NCBI GenBank assembly: GCA_903822435.1
Contig: CAIJPE010000241.1
Span: forward strand, 24,327-88,326
Direction of reading: 5' to 3'
DNA length: 64,000 bases
DNA from: an uncultured beta proteobacterium
Lineage (GTDB): Bacteria; Pseudomonadota; Gammaproteobacteria; Burkholderiales; Burkholderiaceae_C
Each line of letters starts with the position of its first letter. Within the stretch, counting starts at the first letter, position 1. The position numbers were made by a program, and so were the translations under genes. This document shows positions 48,106 through 59,669 of this stretch, one piece after another. The notes beneath the pieces are model-generated. The model made no database searches and was not told the origin of the DNA. It saw only the letters and a list, made by a program, of their open reading frames with translations.

Positions 48106-49308
48106 GTGCGATCCCCATTTCCCGCCGGCCGGCCTTCGCGCCAGGCCTTCCTCGTCGTCTGTCTGGCGATGGTCCTCCACCCCAGTCGGGCAGAACCCTA
48201 CCGCCCGACCGCCGACACCCAGGTGCTGGCCACCGTGCCGGCCCGGGCCAGCGATCCCCGGGCGCGGGAGCTCGTCGCCCTGCGCGAGGCGTGGCGGGCC
48301 GATCCGCAGGACGTGGAGCTGTCGGTCCGCCTGGCCCGCCGCTACTTCGACGAGGTGGCTGCCGAGGGCGATCCGCGCTACGTGGGCTACGCCCAATCGG
48401 CGCTGCAGCCGTGGTGGGCGCTGGCCGATCCACCGCCTGCCGTGCGGGTGATGCGGGCCCTGCTGCTGCAGTTCGATCACCGTTTCGATCCGGCGCTGGC
48501 CGACCTGGACGCCGTGCTGAAGCTCGAGCCGCAGAACGGGCAGGCATTGTCCTGGCGCACGGCCATCCTGATGGTGCAGGCCCGCTATGCCGAGGCCCGC
48601 CAGAGCTGCGAACAGATGGCCCCCCTGACCACGCCGCTGGTGGCCGTGGCCTGCCGGGCCCAGGTGGACGCCGCCACCGGTCATGCACCGGCGGCAGCCC
48701 AGGCGCTGCACCGCGCCCTGGCCGAAAGCCCCGATGCGTCGCCCGACGAGCGCTTGTGGGCGCTGACCCGCCTGGCCGAGACCGAAGAGCGCCGCGGCGC
48801 CTTCGACGAGGCCGAGCGCGCCTTCAAGGAAGCCTTCTCGCTGGCGGTGCCTGACGTCTACCTGCTGGCGGCTTACGCCGATTTCCTGCTCGACCGCGGC
48901 CGGGCCGCCGACGTGCTGGCGCTGCTGAAGGGCCGCGAACGGGCCGACGTGCTGCTGCTGCGCCTGGCGCAGGCCGCGAAGATGGCGCACACCGACAACG
49001 CCGCGCGCCTGGCGGCCGAGATGGCCGCGCGTTTCGACGCGGCACGCCGTCGCGGCGACACCACCCACCGCAAGGAAGAATCGCGTTTCGTGCTGGCGCT
49101 GCAGGGCGACGCGCCGCGCGCCCTGGCCCTGGCGCAGGAAAACTTCGCCGTGCAGCGCGAGCCCATCGACGCCCGCATCCTGCTGGAAGCCGCGCTCGCC
49201 GCCCGCAACGCCGCGGCCGCGCGCCCCGCGCTGGACTGGATGGCCGCCAGCGGCATCCAGAGCGTGGCGCTGCAACCCCTGGCGGATCAACTGAGGGCGC
49301 TCCAATGA
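48106..49308 (+). CDS. TPR-repeat periplasmic protein
   Basis: Signal-like N-terminus and TPR-like helices (FDPALADLDAVLKLEPQNGQALSW; RRGAFDEAERAFKEAFSLAVPD); ATGA overlap with the HupE gene. Confidence 0.75.
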   Translation: MRSPFPAGRPSRQAFLVVCLAMVLHPSRAEPYRPTADTQVLATVPARASDPRARELVALREAWRADPQDVELSVRLARRYFDEVAAEGDPRYVGYAQSALQPWWALADPPPAVRVMRALLLQFDHRFDPALADLDAVLKLEPQNGQALSWRTAILMVQARYAEARQSCEQMAPLTTPLVAVACRAQVDAATGHAPAAAQALHRALAESPDASPDERLWALTRLAETEERRGAFDEAERAFKEAFSLAVPDVYLLAAYADFLLDRGRAADVLALLKGRERADVLLLRLAQAAKMAHTDNAARLAAEMAARFDAARRRGDTTHRKEESRFVLALQGDAPRALALAQENFAVQREPIDARILLEAALAARNAAAARPALDWMAASGIQSVALQPLADQLRALQ

Positions 49309-50468
49309 CCCGGGTCGCCCGCCTGTTCGTGCTGGCCGCGATGCTGCTGGCCGCCAGCCTGTCCGCGCAGGCCCACAAGCCGTCCGACAGCTATCTCTCC
49401 ATCAGCGTCCAGCCCGATGGCACGGTTACCGGGCGTTGGGACATCGCGCTTCGCGACCTGGACTTCGCCATCGGCCTGGACGCCGACGGCGACGGCAACA
49501 TCACCTGGGGTGAGGTGCGTTCGCGCCATGCGGCCATGGCCGCGTACGCAGCCGCCCGCTTCACGCTGGCCACGGACGGCGTGCCCTGCACGGTGGCGGT
49601 GGGCGAGCAACTGGTGGACGAGCACACCGACGGCGCCTACACGGTGATGCCCTTGCGGTTCGAGTGCAGGCAGCCTGCCGGGGGCGCATCGGGGGCCCCG
49701 CCCAAGAGCCTGACGATGGGCTACACCCTGTTCGCGGACATCGACCCGCAGCACCGCGGCCTGCTCAACCTGAGCAGTGGCGGCGCCACGCGTACCGCGA
49801 TCTTCGGCCCCCAGGCGGCCCTGCAGACCTTCGAACTGCGCGAGACCAGCCGCCTCACCCAGCTGCTGGATTACCTGCGCGAAGGCGTCTGGCACATCTG
49901 GGTGGGCTTCGACCACATCCTGTTCCTGCTGTCGCTGCTGTTGCCGGCGGTGGGCCTGTGGGCGGGGCGGACCTGGACCCCGGTAGACCGCTTCAAGCAG
50001 GCCTTCTGGGATGTGCTGAAGATCGTCAGCGCCTTCACGGTGGCGCACTCCATCACCTTGTCGCTGGCCACGCTGGGGGTGATCACGCCGCCATCGCGGC
50101 TGGTGGAGTCGTCGATCGCGGCCAGCGTGGTGCTGGCGGCCTTGAACAACGTGTTCCCGGTCTTCCACGGCCGACGTTGGATGGTGGCCTTCTTCTTCGG
50201 TCTCATCCATGGTTTCGGATTTGCCAGCGTGCTGGTCGATCTCGGGCTGCCGAAAGGCGCCCTGGCGCTGGCGCTGCTGGGCTTCAACCTGGGCGTGGAG
50301 TGCGGGCAGCTGACCATCGTCGCGGCCTTCCTGCCGCTGGCCTTCGCCTTGCGCCGCAGCGCCTTTTACCGCCGCGCGGTGCTGACCGGCGGGTCGCTGG
50401 TGATTGCCGTGGTGGCTGCGGTCTGGTTCATCGAGAGGGCGTTCAACGTCAAGTGGCTGCCGTTCTGA
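49305..50468 (+). CDS. HupE/UreJ family protein
   Basis: FDHILFLLSLLLPAVGLWAG, FTVAHSITLSLATLGVITPPSRLVESSIAASVVLAALNNVFPV, FFFGLIHGFGFASVL. Confidence 0.88.
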   Translation: MTRVARLFVLAAMLLAASLSAQAHKPSDSYLSISVQPDGTVTGRWDIALRDLDFAIGLDADGDGNITWGEVRSRHAAMAAYAAARFTLATDGVPCTVAVGEQLVDEHTDGAYTVMPLRFECRQPAGGASGAPPKSLTMGYTLFADIDPQHRGLLNLSSGGATRTAIFGPQAALQTFELRETSRLTQLLDYLREGVWHIWVGFDHILFLLSLLLPAVGLWAGRTWTPVDRFKQAFWDVLKIVSAFTVAHSITLSLATLGVITPPSRLVESSIAASVVLAALNNVFPVFHGRRWMVAFFFGLIHGFGFASVLVDLGLPKGALALALLGFNLGVECGQLTIVAAFLPLAFALRRSAFYRRAVLTGGSLVIAVVAAVWFIERAFNVKWLPF

Positions 50469-51298
50469 TCGGCGGGCAAGCCGGCCGACGGGGCGGCCGA
50501 AACCGGCGCCACGGGCTGTACCTCGAAGGCCAGGGTCACGAAGCGGCTTTCCCATTGATCGGCCAGCTGTTCGGACAACCGCAGGTCGGTGCCGCGCAGG
50601 ACCCAGCGACCGGGCAGCGGCACCGGCACACTGAGGCGGCCCTGGGTGTCGGTGCGGCGCCAGATGCCGATCGGGCTGCTCTCGCTGCGCAGCTCGATGG
50701 CCTGGCCGGGTAGCGGCTGGCCGTCGCGCAGCACCTGGGCCACCAGCGTGGCGCCGGGCTTCAAGGCGCCGCCGTCGCTTTCGATCCGAATGTCCATGCC
50801 CATGTCGGTGGCGGCGGTGGGCGCGGCGCCCACGGTGCCGAATTCGATGCGGGCATGCTTGGTGTAGCGCTCGTGCCACTTCACGCCCCGCCGCTGCATG
50901 TCGATCCAGGCCTCGCGCACGGCCGGCGGCGGCTGGATGTCCTTGAAGTAGATGGCCACCTTCTCGGGCGGCATGTCGACCTCGAAGGGCGTGAGCTGGG
51001 CCCAGCAGCCCTGGGCCCGTTGTGGGGCCTTGAGCACGAGCGAAGCCGGTTCGTTGCGCAGCGGCTGCAGCGGCACGCGGTGCGTTTCGCCCCGGGGGCT
51101 GCTGACACGGCAGCCTTGACGCGCCAGGTATTCGCGCCCAATGCCGCTGTCGTAGCGCGGATACTGGTTGCCGGTGCCCAGGGCCAGCAACGGCTCGCCG
51201 TTCGCCGCGGGCAGGGGCTCGAACCAGGTGTCGTGGGCGTGGGCGCAGGTGGCGGCACAGGCCAGTGCCGCGGCCAATCCAAGGTGATGAGGCTTCAT
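50366..51298 (-). CDS. DUF4198-like periplasmic protein
   Basis: Signal peptide then AHDTWFEPLPA; PGATLVAQVLRDGQPLPGQAIELRSE...TDTQGRLSVPVPLPGRWVLRGTDLR. Confidence 0.85.
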   Translation of the reverse strand: MKPHHLGLAAALACAATCAHAHDTWFEPLPAANGEPLLALGTGNQYPRYDSGIGREYLARQGCRVSSPRGETHRVPLQPLRNEPASLVLKAPQRAQGCWAQLTPFEVDMPPEKVAIYFKDIQPPPAVREAWIDMQRRGVKWHERYTKHARIEFGTVGAAPTAATDMGMDIRIESDGGALKPGATLVAQVLRDGQPLPGQAIELRSESSPIGIWRRTDTQGRLSVPVPLPGRWVLRGTDLRLSEQLADQWESRFVTLAFEVQPVAPVSAAPSAGLPADQNGSHLTLNALSMNQTAATTAITSDPPVSTARR

Positions 51299-51372
51299 GC
51301 AGGCAGGTACGCGGCGGCGGCCCGCCTGGATGCGTGCCGCGGCCTGCCGCCGGTCGTTCGCCGTCCGAGGCC

Positions 51373-52425
51373 CTATCCCGAGTGCTGCTCCAGGGCCAGT
51401 TTCGCGCCGCCCAGGGCGGCCAGGGTGTCGGTGATCAGCGCCGTGGGGATGGCCTGCAGGTAGGCCTGGAAGCGGCCCTTGGCCTCGAAGCGCTCGCGGA
51501 AGGCCGACTCGAAGAAGCGCTCTCCCAGGCGTGGCACGATGCCCCCGCCGATGTACATGCCCCCCCGCGCGCCCAGCACCAGGGCCACGTTGCCGGCAAA
51601 GCTGCCCAGAAGCGCGCAGAAGGTGTCGACCGTGCGGCTGCAGACGTCGTCGGTGCCGGCCAGGGCGCTGTCGACGATGTCGCCGGCTGTCAGTGTGACC
51701 GCCGGCACGCCCAGCACGGCCGCCACGCCCCGGTGCAGCGTGGGCAGCCCGATGCCCGACAGCAGGCGCTCTGCCGACACGTGGGCGTGTTCGCGGCGTA
51801 CGGCGGCCAGCAGGGCGCTTTCGAAGTCGTCGGCGGCCGACAGCGTGGCATGACCGCCTTCGCCCGGTATGGCGGCCCATCCATGCCGCGTGGGCACGAG
51901 GCCGGCCACGCCCAGGCCGGTACCCGGGCCGATCACGGCCAGCGTGCCGCGCGGCGTTTCGGCCGTCGCGGTGGCGGCCCGGCTCGGGATCGGCCTGACC
52001 TGGTGCCCTTCAAGACCCGGCAGCGACAGCGCCAGGGCCTCGAAATCATTGAGGATCAGCAGTTCGGCCAGGTTCAGCGCTTGCCGGGTCTGCGCGCGAG
52101 AGAAGACCCAGCCGCTGTTGGTCAGGCCGATGAGGTCGCTGCCCACGGCCGTGGCGACCGCAAAGGCAGCCGCGCCAGGCGGTGCGAAAGCCGGGCCCAG
52201 CGCCTGGGCCAGGCCCGCCAGGTACGCGCGAGCCGCCTCGGCCGGGCCTGCGTGGTCGGCCGCCCGCAGGGTGCTCACGTGCTGGGCGTGCGCCTGCCCT
52301 TCGGCCAGCCAGCCGAAGCGGGCATTGGTGCCACCGATGTCGGCGACCAGCCAGGGGCGGGGCAGGGCCGGGGCAGAGCCGGCGGCGGGCAAGGGGAGGG
52401 GGCTCGTGGCGGTCAGGGGGTTCAT
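51373..52425 (-). CDS. glk: Glucokinase
   Basis: LVADIGGTNARFGWL, LLILNDFEALALSLP, VIGPGTGLGVAGL, IPGEGGHATLSA, GGMYIGGGIVPRL. Confidence 0.93.
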   Translation of the reverse strand: MNPLTATSPLPLPAAGSAPALPRPWLVADIGGTNARFGWLAEGQAHAQHVSTLRAADHAGPAEAARAYLAGLAQALGPAFAPPGAAAFAVATAVGSDLIGLTNSGWVFSRAQTRQALNLAELLILNDFEALALSLPGLEGHQVRPIPSRAATATAETPRGTLAVIGPGTGLGVAGLVPTRHGWAAIPGEGGHATLSAADDFESALLAAVRREHAHVSAERLLSGIGLPTLHRGVAAVLGVPAVTLTAGDIVDSALAGTDDVCSRTVDTFCALLGSFAGNVALVLGARGGMYIGGGIVPRLGERFFESAFRERFEAKGRFQAYLQAIPTALITDTLAALGGAKLALEQHSG

Positions 52426-52477
52426 CCGTCGAGGGCCGCCCGACGGGTCGGGCGCCCGGTGGTGGGTGCGCGGCACG

Positions 52478-52490
52478 GTAGCAAAACTAC
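52478..52490. promoter_or_regulatory. Putative HexR-like operator GTAGCAAAACTAC
   Basis: Identical to the 17062 site; 52 nt upstream of glk ATG. Confidence 0.7.
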
Positions 52491-52563
52491 AGGGTGCCAA
52501 CAAGGGTTCAAACGAGAGGTTCGGCGTGTTCTGGGGCTGTCCGTATCGATGGCGTGGATGTCC

Positions 52564-52576
52564 GTAGTCAAGCTAC
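52564..52576. promoter_or_regulatory. Putative HexR-like operator GTAGTCAAGCTAC
   Basis: GTAG-N5-CTAC palindrome; 29 nt upstream of the first plausible ATG of the glk-rpiR fusion. Confidence 0.67.
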
Positions 52577-52605
52577 AAGTCGGGCCGAACACCCGGCCCG
52601 GCTCG

Positions 52606-54642
52606 ATGGGGGCCGGCGATGTCTTGCACAATGCGCGCGAGGTGCCCGTGGACCCTGGCGCCGAGGAAGATCACGGCCCCCGCATGATTCCCTATCCCAG
52701 CCCGCGTCTGTTGGCCGACATCGGTGGCACCTACGCCCGCTTTGCGGTCGAGGTGGCGCCGGGTGTATTCGAGTGCGCGGCGTCACTGCTGTGCGCCGAC
52801 CACGCCGACTTCGAAGCCGCGGTCAATGCCTACCGCCACGGCCTGCCGTCCGGCGTGGCGACGGCCGTCGAGCATGCGGCCGTGGCCATCGCCAATCCGG
52901 TGGAGGGCGACGAGGTCCGGATGACCAACTACCACTGGCGGTTCTCCAGCGAGCAGATGCGCCAGCGCCTGCAGCTGCAGACCCTGGTGGTGGTCAACGA
53001 CTTCACCGCGCTGGCCATGGCCCTGCCGCGGCTGTCGCCCGGCCAGCGGCGCCAGGTGGGCGGCGGCGTGGCGCGCGAGCACAGCGTGGTGGGTGTGCTG
53101 GGCGCCGGCTCCGGCCTGGGCGTCAGCGGGCTGATCCCCGTGGCCGACGGCTACGTCGCGCTGGGCACCGAAGGGGGCCATGCCAGCTTCTCGCCGCGCG
53201 ACGAACGCGAGATCGCCATCCTGCGGTACGCCTTGAAGCAGTACTCGCATGTGTCCTTCGAGCGGCTGCTGTCCGGTCCGGGCCTGGAGCTGATCCATCG
53301 CGCCTTGCGCGCGCACGCCGGGCTGTCGGCCCAGGCCCTGCCGGCGCCCGAGATCACGCGCCGCGCCTTGTCCGGCCACGACGCCGGGTGCGTGCAGGCG
53401 CTCGACGCCTTCTGCGCCGTGCTGGGCACGGCGGCCGCCAACCTGGCGGTCACGCTGGGGGCTTTCGGCGGCATCTACATCGGCGGCGGCATCGTGCCGC
53501 GGCTGGGCTCGTACTTCGACCGCTCGCCCTTCCGCAACCGCTTCGAGGACAAGGGTCGCTTCACCGAGTACCTGCAGGGGATCCCCACCTACGTGGTCAC
53601 GGCCGAGCAGGCCACCTTCTTCGGCGCCTCGGCGATCCTGGCCGCCCAGCTGCGCTCCCGCCAGGTCGACAGCGGCTCGGCCATCCTAGGGCGCATCGAG
53701 CGGGCCCGCGAAGGCCTGTCACCGGCTGAACGGAGGGTGGCCGACCACGTGCTGGGCCACCCGCGTGCCGCGCTGTCGGACCCCATTGCCGAAATCGCCC
53801 GTGCGGCCCAGGTCAGCCAGCCGACGGTGATCCGCTTTTGCCGCTCGCTGGGCTGCGAGGGCCTGTCGGATTTCAAGCTGCGCCTGGCCTCGGGACTGTC
53901 GGGCACCATTCCGCTGACCCATACCCAGGTCACGGGCACCGACTCGATGCTGGAGCTCGGCGTGAAGGTGCTGGGCAACACCGCCTCGGCCATCCTGCAG
54001 GTGCGCGAGCAACTCAACCGCGACACGCTGGCCCGGGCGGTCGACCTGCTGGCCGGTGCCGGCCGCATCGACTTCTACGCCGTGGGCCACTACGGCGTGG
54101 TGGCCGACGACGCGCAGTTCAAGTTCCTGCGTTTCGGCGTGCCCTCCACCTCGTACACCGACCCCCGGCTGCAGGTGCTGGCTGCCAACGTGCTCAAGAC
54201 CGGCGATGCGGTGGTGATCATCAGCAGCAGCGGCCGCATCGACGGCCTTCTGGCGGTGGCCGAGACGGCCCGGGCGCGCGGCGCCACGGTACTGGCCATC
54301 ACGGCCAGCCACTCGCCGCTGGCCCGGAAGGCCGACGTGGCCCTGATCGTGGACCACGTGGAAGACGTGGCCACGCACGTGCCGATGGTCAGCCGCATCC
54401 TGCATCTGCTGGTCATCGACATCCTGGCCGTGGGTCTGGTCATGCGGCTGGGCGAAGAGCGCGTGGCGGCGCTGCCCCAGAACGCGGCCGACGGGTTCGA
54501 GGAAGGCCGCCTTGCGCTGCAGCCGCCGGCCGATGCCGCGCCCGAGCCGGCCGATGCCGCGCAGTCTGCCGCCGCGCTGCGCGTGGGTCCGGGCATCAGC
54601 ACGGCCAGCCAACTCTCGCGCCTGACTTCACACAGCCGCTGA
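52606..54642 (+). CDS. Bifunctional glucokinase / RpiR (HexR)-family transcriptional regulator
   Basis: N-terminal glucokinase (RLLADIGGTYARFAVEV, GAGSGLGVSGL, GTEGGHASFSPRD, GGIYIGGGIVPRL) and C-terminal RpiR HTH plus SIS domain (LSPAERRVADHVLGHPRAALSDPIAEIARAAQVSQPTVIRFCRSLGCEGLSDFKLRLA; DAVVIISSSGRIDGLLAVAETARARGATVLAIT). Start may be 52606, 52642 or 52684. Confidence 0.93.
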   Translation: MGAGDVLHNAREVPVDPGAEEDHGPRMIPYPSPRLLADIGGTYARFAVEVAPGVFECAASLLCADHADFEAAVNAYRHGLPSGVATAVEHAAVAIANPVEGDEVRMTNYHWRFSSEQMRQRLQLQTLVVVNDFTALAMALPRLSPGQRRQVGGGVAREHSVVGVLGAGSGLGVSGLIPVADGYVALGTEGGHASFSPRDEREIAILRYALKQYSHVSFERLLSGPGLELIHRALRAHAGLSAQALPAPEITRRALSGHDAGCVQALDAFCAVLGTAAANLAVTLGAFGGIYIGGGIVPRLGSYFDRSPFRNRFEDKGRFTEYLQGIPTYVVTAEQATFFGASAILAAQLRSRQVDSGSAILGRIERAREGLSPAERRVADHVLGHPRAALSDPIAEIARAAQVSQPTVIRFCRSLGCEGLSDFKLRLASGLSGTIPLTHTQVTGTDSMLELGVKVLGNTASAILQVREQLNRDTLARAVDLLAGAGRIDFYAVGHYGVVADDAQFKFLRFGVPSTSYTDPRLQVLAANVLKTGDAVVIISSSGRIDGLLAVAETARARGATVLAITASHSPLARKADVALIVDHVEDVATHVPMVSRILHLLVIDILAVGLVMRLGEERVAALPQNAADGFEEGRLALQPPADAAPEPADAAQSAAALRVGPGISTASQLSRLTSHSR

Positions 54643-54699
54643 GCGCCCGGCCCGCCGGGGGCCGCCGCGCACCAGGCGAGCCGATAGAATCAGATAGCT

Positions 54700-54813
54700 T
54701 CCGAGGAGCGTTGCGACGGGCGTCCCTTCAAGTCCCTGAAGGCCGCGTCCGCCAGGCTCGGAGCGCTGCCGGGCCCGGAACCTGTTCCTCCGGCGGCTGG
54801 CAACGGCGCTCGT
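54700..54813 (+). ncRNA. SAH (S-adenosylhomocysteine) riboswitch-like leader of metH
   Basis: CCGAGGAGCGTTGCGACGG...GCCAGGCTCGG...CAACGGCGCTCG; P1 CCGAG/CTCGG and pseudoknot GAGCG/CGCTC pair; located just upstream of metH. Confidence 0.85.
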
Positions 54814-54834
54814 CCACACCTGCGGACCTGTGCC

Positions 54835-57576
<2,742 letters not shown>

Positions 57577-57615
57577 CCGTCAAGGTCAGGGGCTCGGCCG
57601 CCGCGCACCGATCCT

Positions 57616-57635
57616 GAGCCCGGTATTGCGGGCTC
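57616..57635 (+). terminator. Possible terminator-like hairpin after metH
   Basis: GAGCCCG-GTATTG-CGGGCTC perfect 7-bp stem; no clear U tract. Confidence 0.35.
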
Positions 57636-57747
57636 CGGGTGAGTTTGGTGAGTGTTGGTAATTTCGAGCTGCTTTCCGGTGTGATCGGGTCGTGACGCCC
57701 GCAGGCAGGGGCCATTATCGGGTCCTCTGGCCGCAGGCGCCGTCCGC

Positions 57748-59643
57748 ATGGACTGCCCGGCCGGCGTTTCAACCCCGACCCGAGCAGGCCCACCCTTGAT
57801 CTTCAAATCCCTTCCGCAGCGCCTGGGCGAGCCCCTGCGTGCGCTGACCGCACCCGCCCTGGCCTCGCTGTTGCTGATTGCCTGTGGCGGCGGCAGCGGC
57901 GGCGGCAACGCGACATCCAGCCCATCCACCCAAGTCGCGGCCGCGGCCGCCACCAGCCGGGCCCTGGCCGACACGCCGGCCAAGTCCGCCACCACGCCCA
58001 CCGACATCCCGGCCTCGCGGGCCGAGGCTGCGCGCTTCCTGACGCAGGCCACCTTCGGCCCCACCGCGGCCGATATCGATTCGCTGATGCAGCTGGGCTA
58101 TTCGGCCTGGATCGACAACCAGTTCGGCCTGCCGGCCACCTCGCACCTGGCCTACTGGGACGCTGCCGACGCGGCCATCAAGGCCGTCACGCCCACCTCC
58201 GGTGCCGACCAGGACCAGGTCTGGCAATCGTTCTGGAAGCAGGCCGCCACGGGCCCCGACCAGCTCCGCCAGCGGGTGGCCTTCGCCCTGTCCGAGATCT
58301 TCGTCATCTCGGCGCAGGACAGCGGCGTGGCGGGACAGCCGCGCGGCCTGCCGAACTGGCTGGACATGCTGGGCAGCAAGGGGCTGGGCACCTACCGCAG
58401 CCTGCTCGAGTCGGTCTCGCTGAGTCCGATGATGGGCCTGTACCTGACCAGCCTGCACAACCAGAAGGCCGACAGCTCAGGCCGCGTGCCCGACGAGAAC
58501 TACGCCCGTGAGGTGATGCAGCTGTTCTCCCTGGGCACCGTCAAGCTCAATCCCGATGGCACGCCGGTGAAGGTCAACGGTGCCACCGTGGATACCTACA
58601 CCCCGGCGGACATCGTCGGCATGGCCCGCGTGTTCACGGGCTGGAGCTGGGCCTGCTCGGCCCTGAACAGCAGCTGCTTCAACTATGGCAGCACGGGCGG
58701 CGTGGCCGACCCCGACCGGATGGTCAAGCCGATGATCGCCTACCCGCAGTACCACAGCACCGAGGCCAAGCAGTTCCTGGGCGTGACCATCGCGGCACAG
58801 GCCACGGCAGACCCCGCGGCCAGCGTGAAAGTGGCGCTGGACACCCTGGCCAACCACCCCAACACCGGCCCCTTCATCAGCCGCCAGCTGATCCAGCGGC
58901 TGGTCACCAGCAACCCGAGTCCCACCTACGTGCGTGACGTCGCCGCGGTCTTCGCCGACAACGGCGCCGGCGTGCGGGGCGACATGAAGGCGGTGATCAA
59001 GGCCCTGCTCACGCACGCCGAAGCGCGGCAGACGTCGGGCACCCAGGGCAAGCTGCGCGAGCCCGTGCTGCGGCTGGGCGCCTACCTTCGCGCCTTCCCG
59101 CACACCTCGGACACCGGCAACTGGCGCGTGGGGAACACCGACAGCGCCTCGGGCTCGCTCGGGCAGACCCCGTTGCGCGCCGGCTCGGTCTTCAACTTCT
59201 TCCGCCCCGGCTACGTGGCCCCCGGCAGCCGCACGGCCGCAGCCGGCCTGGTGGCGCCCGAGCTGCAATTGCTCAACGAGACCAGCGTCTCGGGATGGGT
59301 GAACTTCATGCGCGACAACCTCAGCGCCGGGGTGGGCGCCTTCAACGGGACCGTGAACGGCGTGGTGCGCAACCGCCGCGACCTGCAGCGCGACTGGTCG
59401 GCCGAGCTGGCGCTTGCGGCCGTGCCTGCCAACCTGGCCGGCTCGGTGGCTGACAAGCTGCTGGCCGGCCAGCCCAGCGACGCGCTGCAGGCCGAGGTCG
59501 CCAACGCCATTTCCACGATTGCCATACCGGTACTCAACGCCACGGGCAGCAACCAGGCCCAGGTGGACGCCGCCAAGCGGCAGCGCGTGAATGCCGCGGT
59601 GCTGCTCACCGTGGCCGCGCCCGAATTCCTGGTCCAGAAATAA
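57748..59643 (+). CDS. DUF1800 domain-containing protein
   Basis: Lipoprotein-like start (LLLIACGGGSGGG); EAARFLTQATFGPTAADIDSLMQLGYSAWIDNQF; NYAREVMQLFSLGTV; SRQLIQRLVTSNPSPTYVRDVAAVF. Start uncertain. Confidence 0.92.
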   Translation: MDCPAGVSTPTRAGPPLIFKSLPQRLGEPLRALTAPALASLLLIACGGGSGGGNATSSPSTQVAAAAATSRALADTPAKSATTPTDIPASRAEAARFLTQATFGPTAADIDSLMQLGYSAWIDNQFGLPATSHLAYWDAADAAIKAVTPTSGADQDQVWQSFWKQAATGPDQLRQRVAFALSEIFVISAQDSGVAGQPRGLPNWLDMLGSKGLGTYRSLLESVSLSPMMGLYLTSLHNQKADSSGRVPDENYAREVMQLFSLGTVKLNPDGTPVKVNGATVDTYTPADIVGMARVFTGWSWACSALNSSCFNYGSTGGVADPDRMVKPMIAYPQYHSTEAKQFLGVTIAAQATADPAASVKVALDTLANHPNTGPFISRQLIQRLVTSNPSPTYVRDVAAVFADNGAGVRGDMKAVIKALLTHAEARQTSGTQGKLREPVLRLGAYLRAFPHTSDTGNWRVGNTDSASGSLGQTPLRAGSVFNFFRPGYVAPGSRTAAAGLVAPELQLLNETSVSGWVNFMRDNLSAGVGAFNGTVNGVVRNRRDLQRDWSAELALAAVPANLAGSVADKLLAGQPSDALQAEVANAISTIAIPVLNATGSNQAQVDAAKRQRVNAAVLLTVAAPEFLVQK

Positions 59644-59669
59644 GACAAGCGTTGAGCGGATACAAACCC

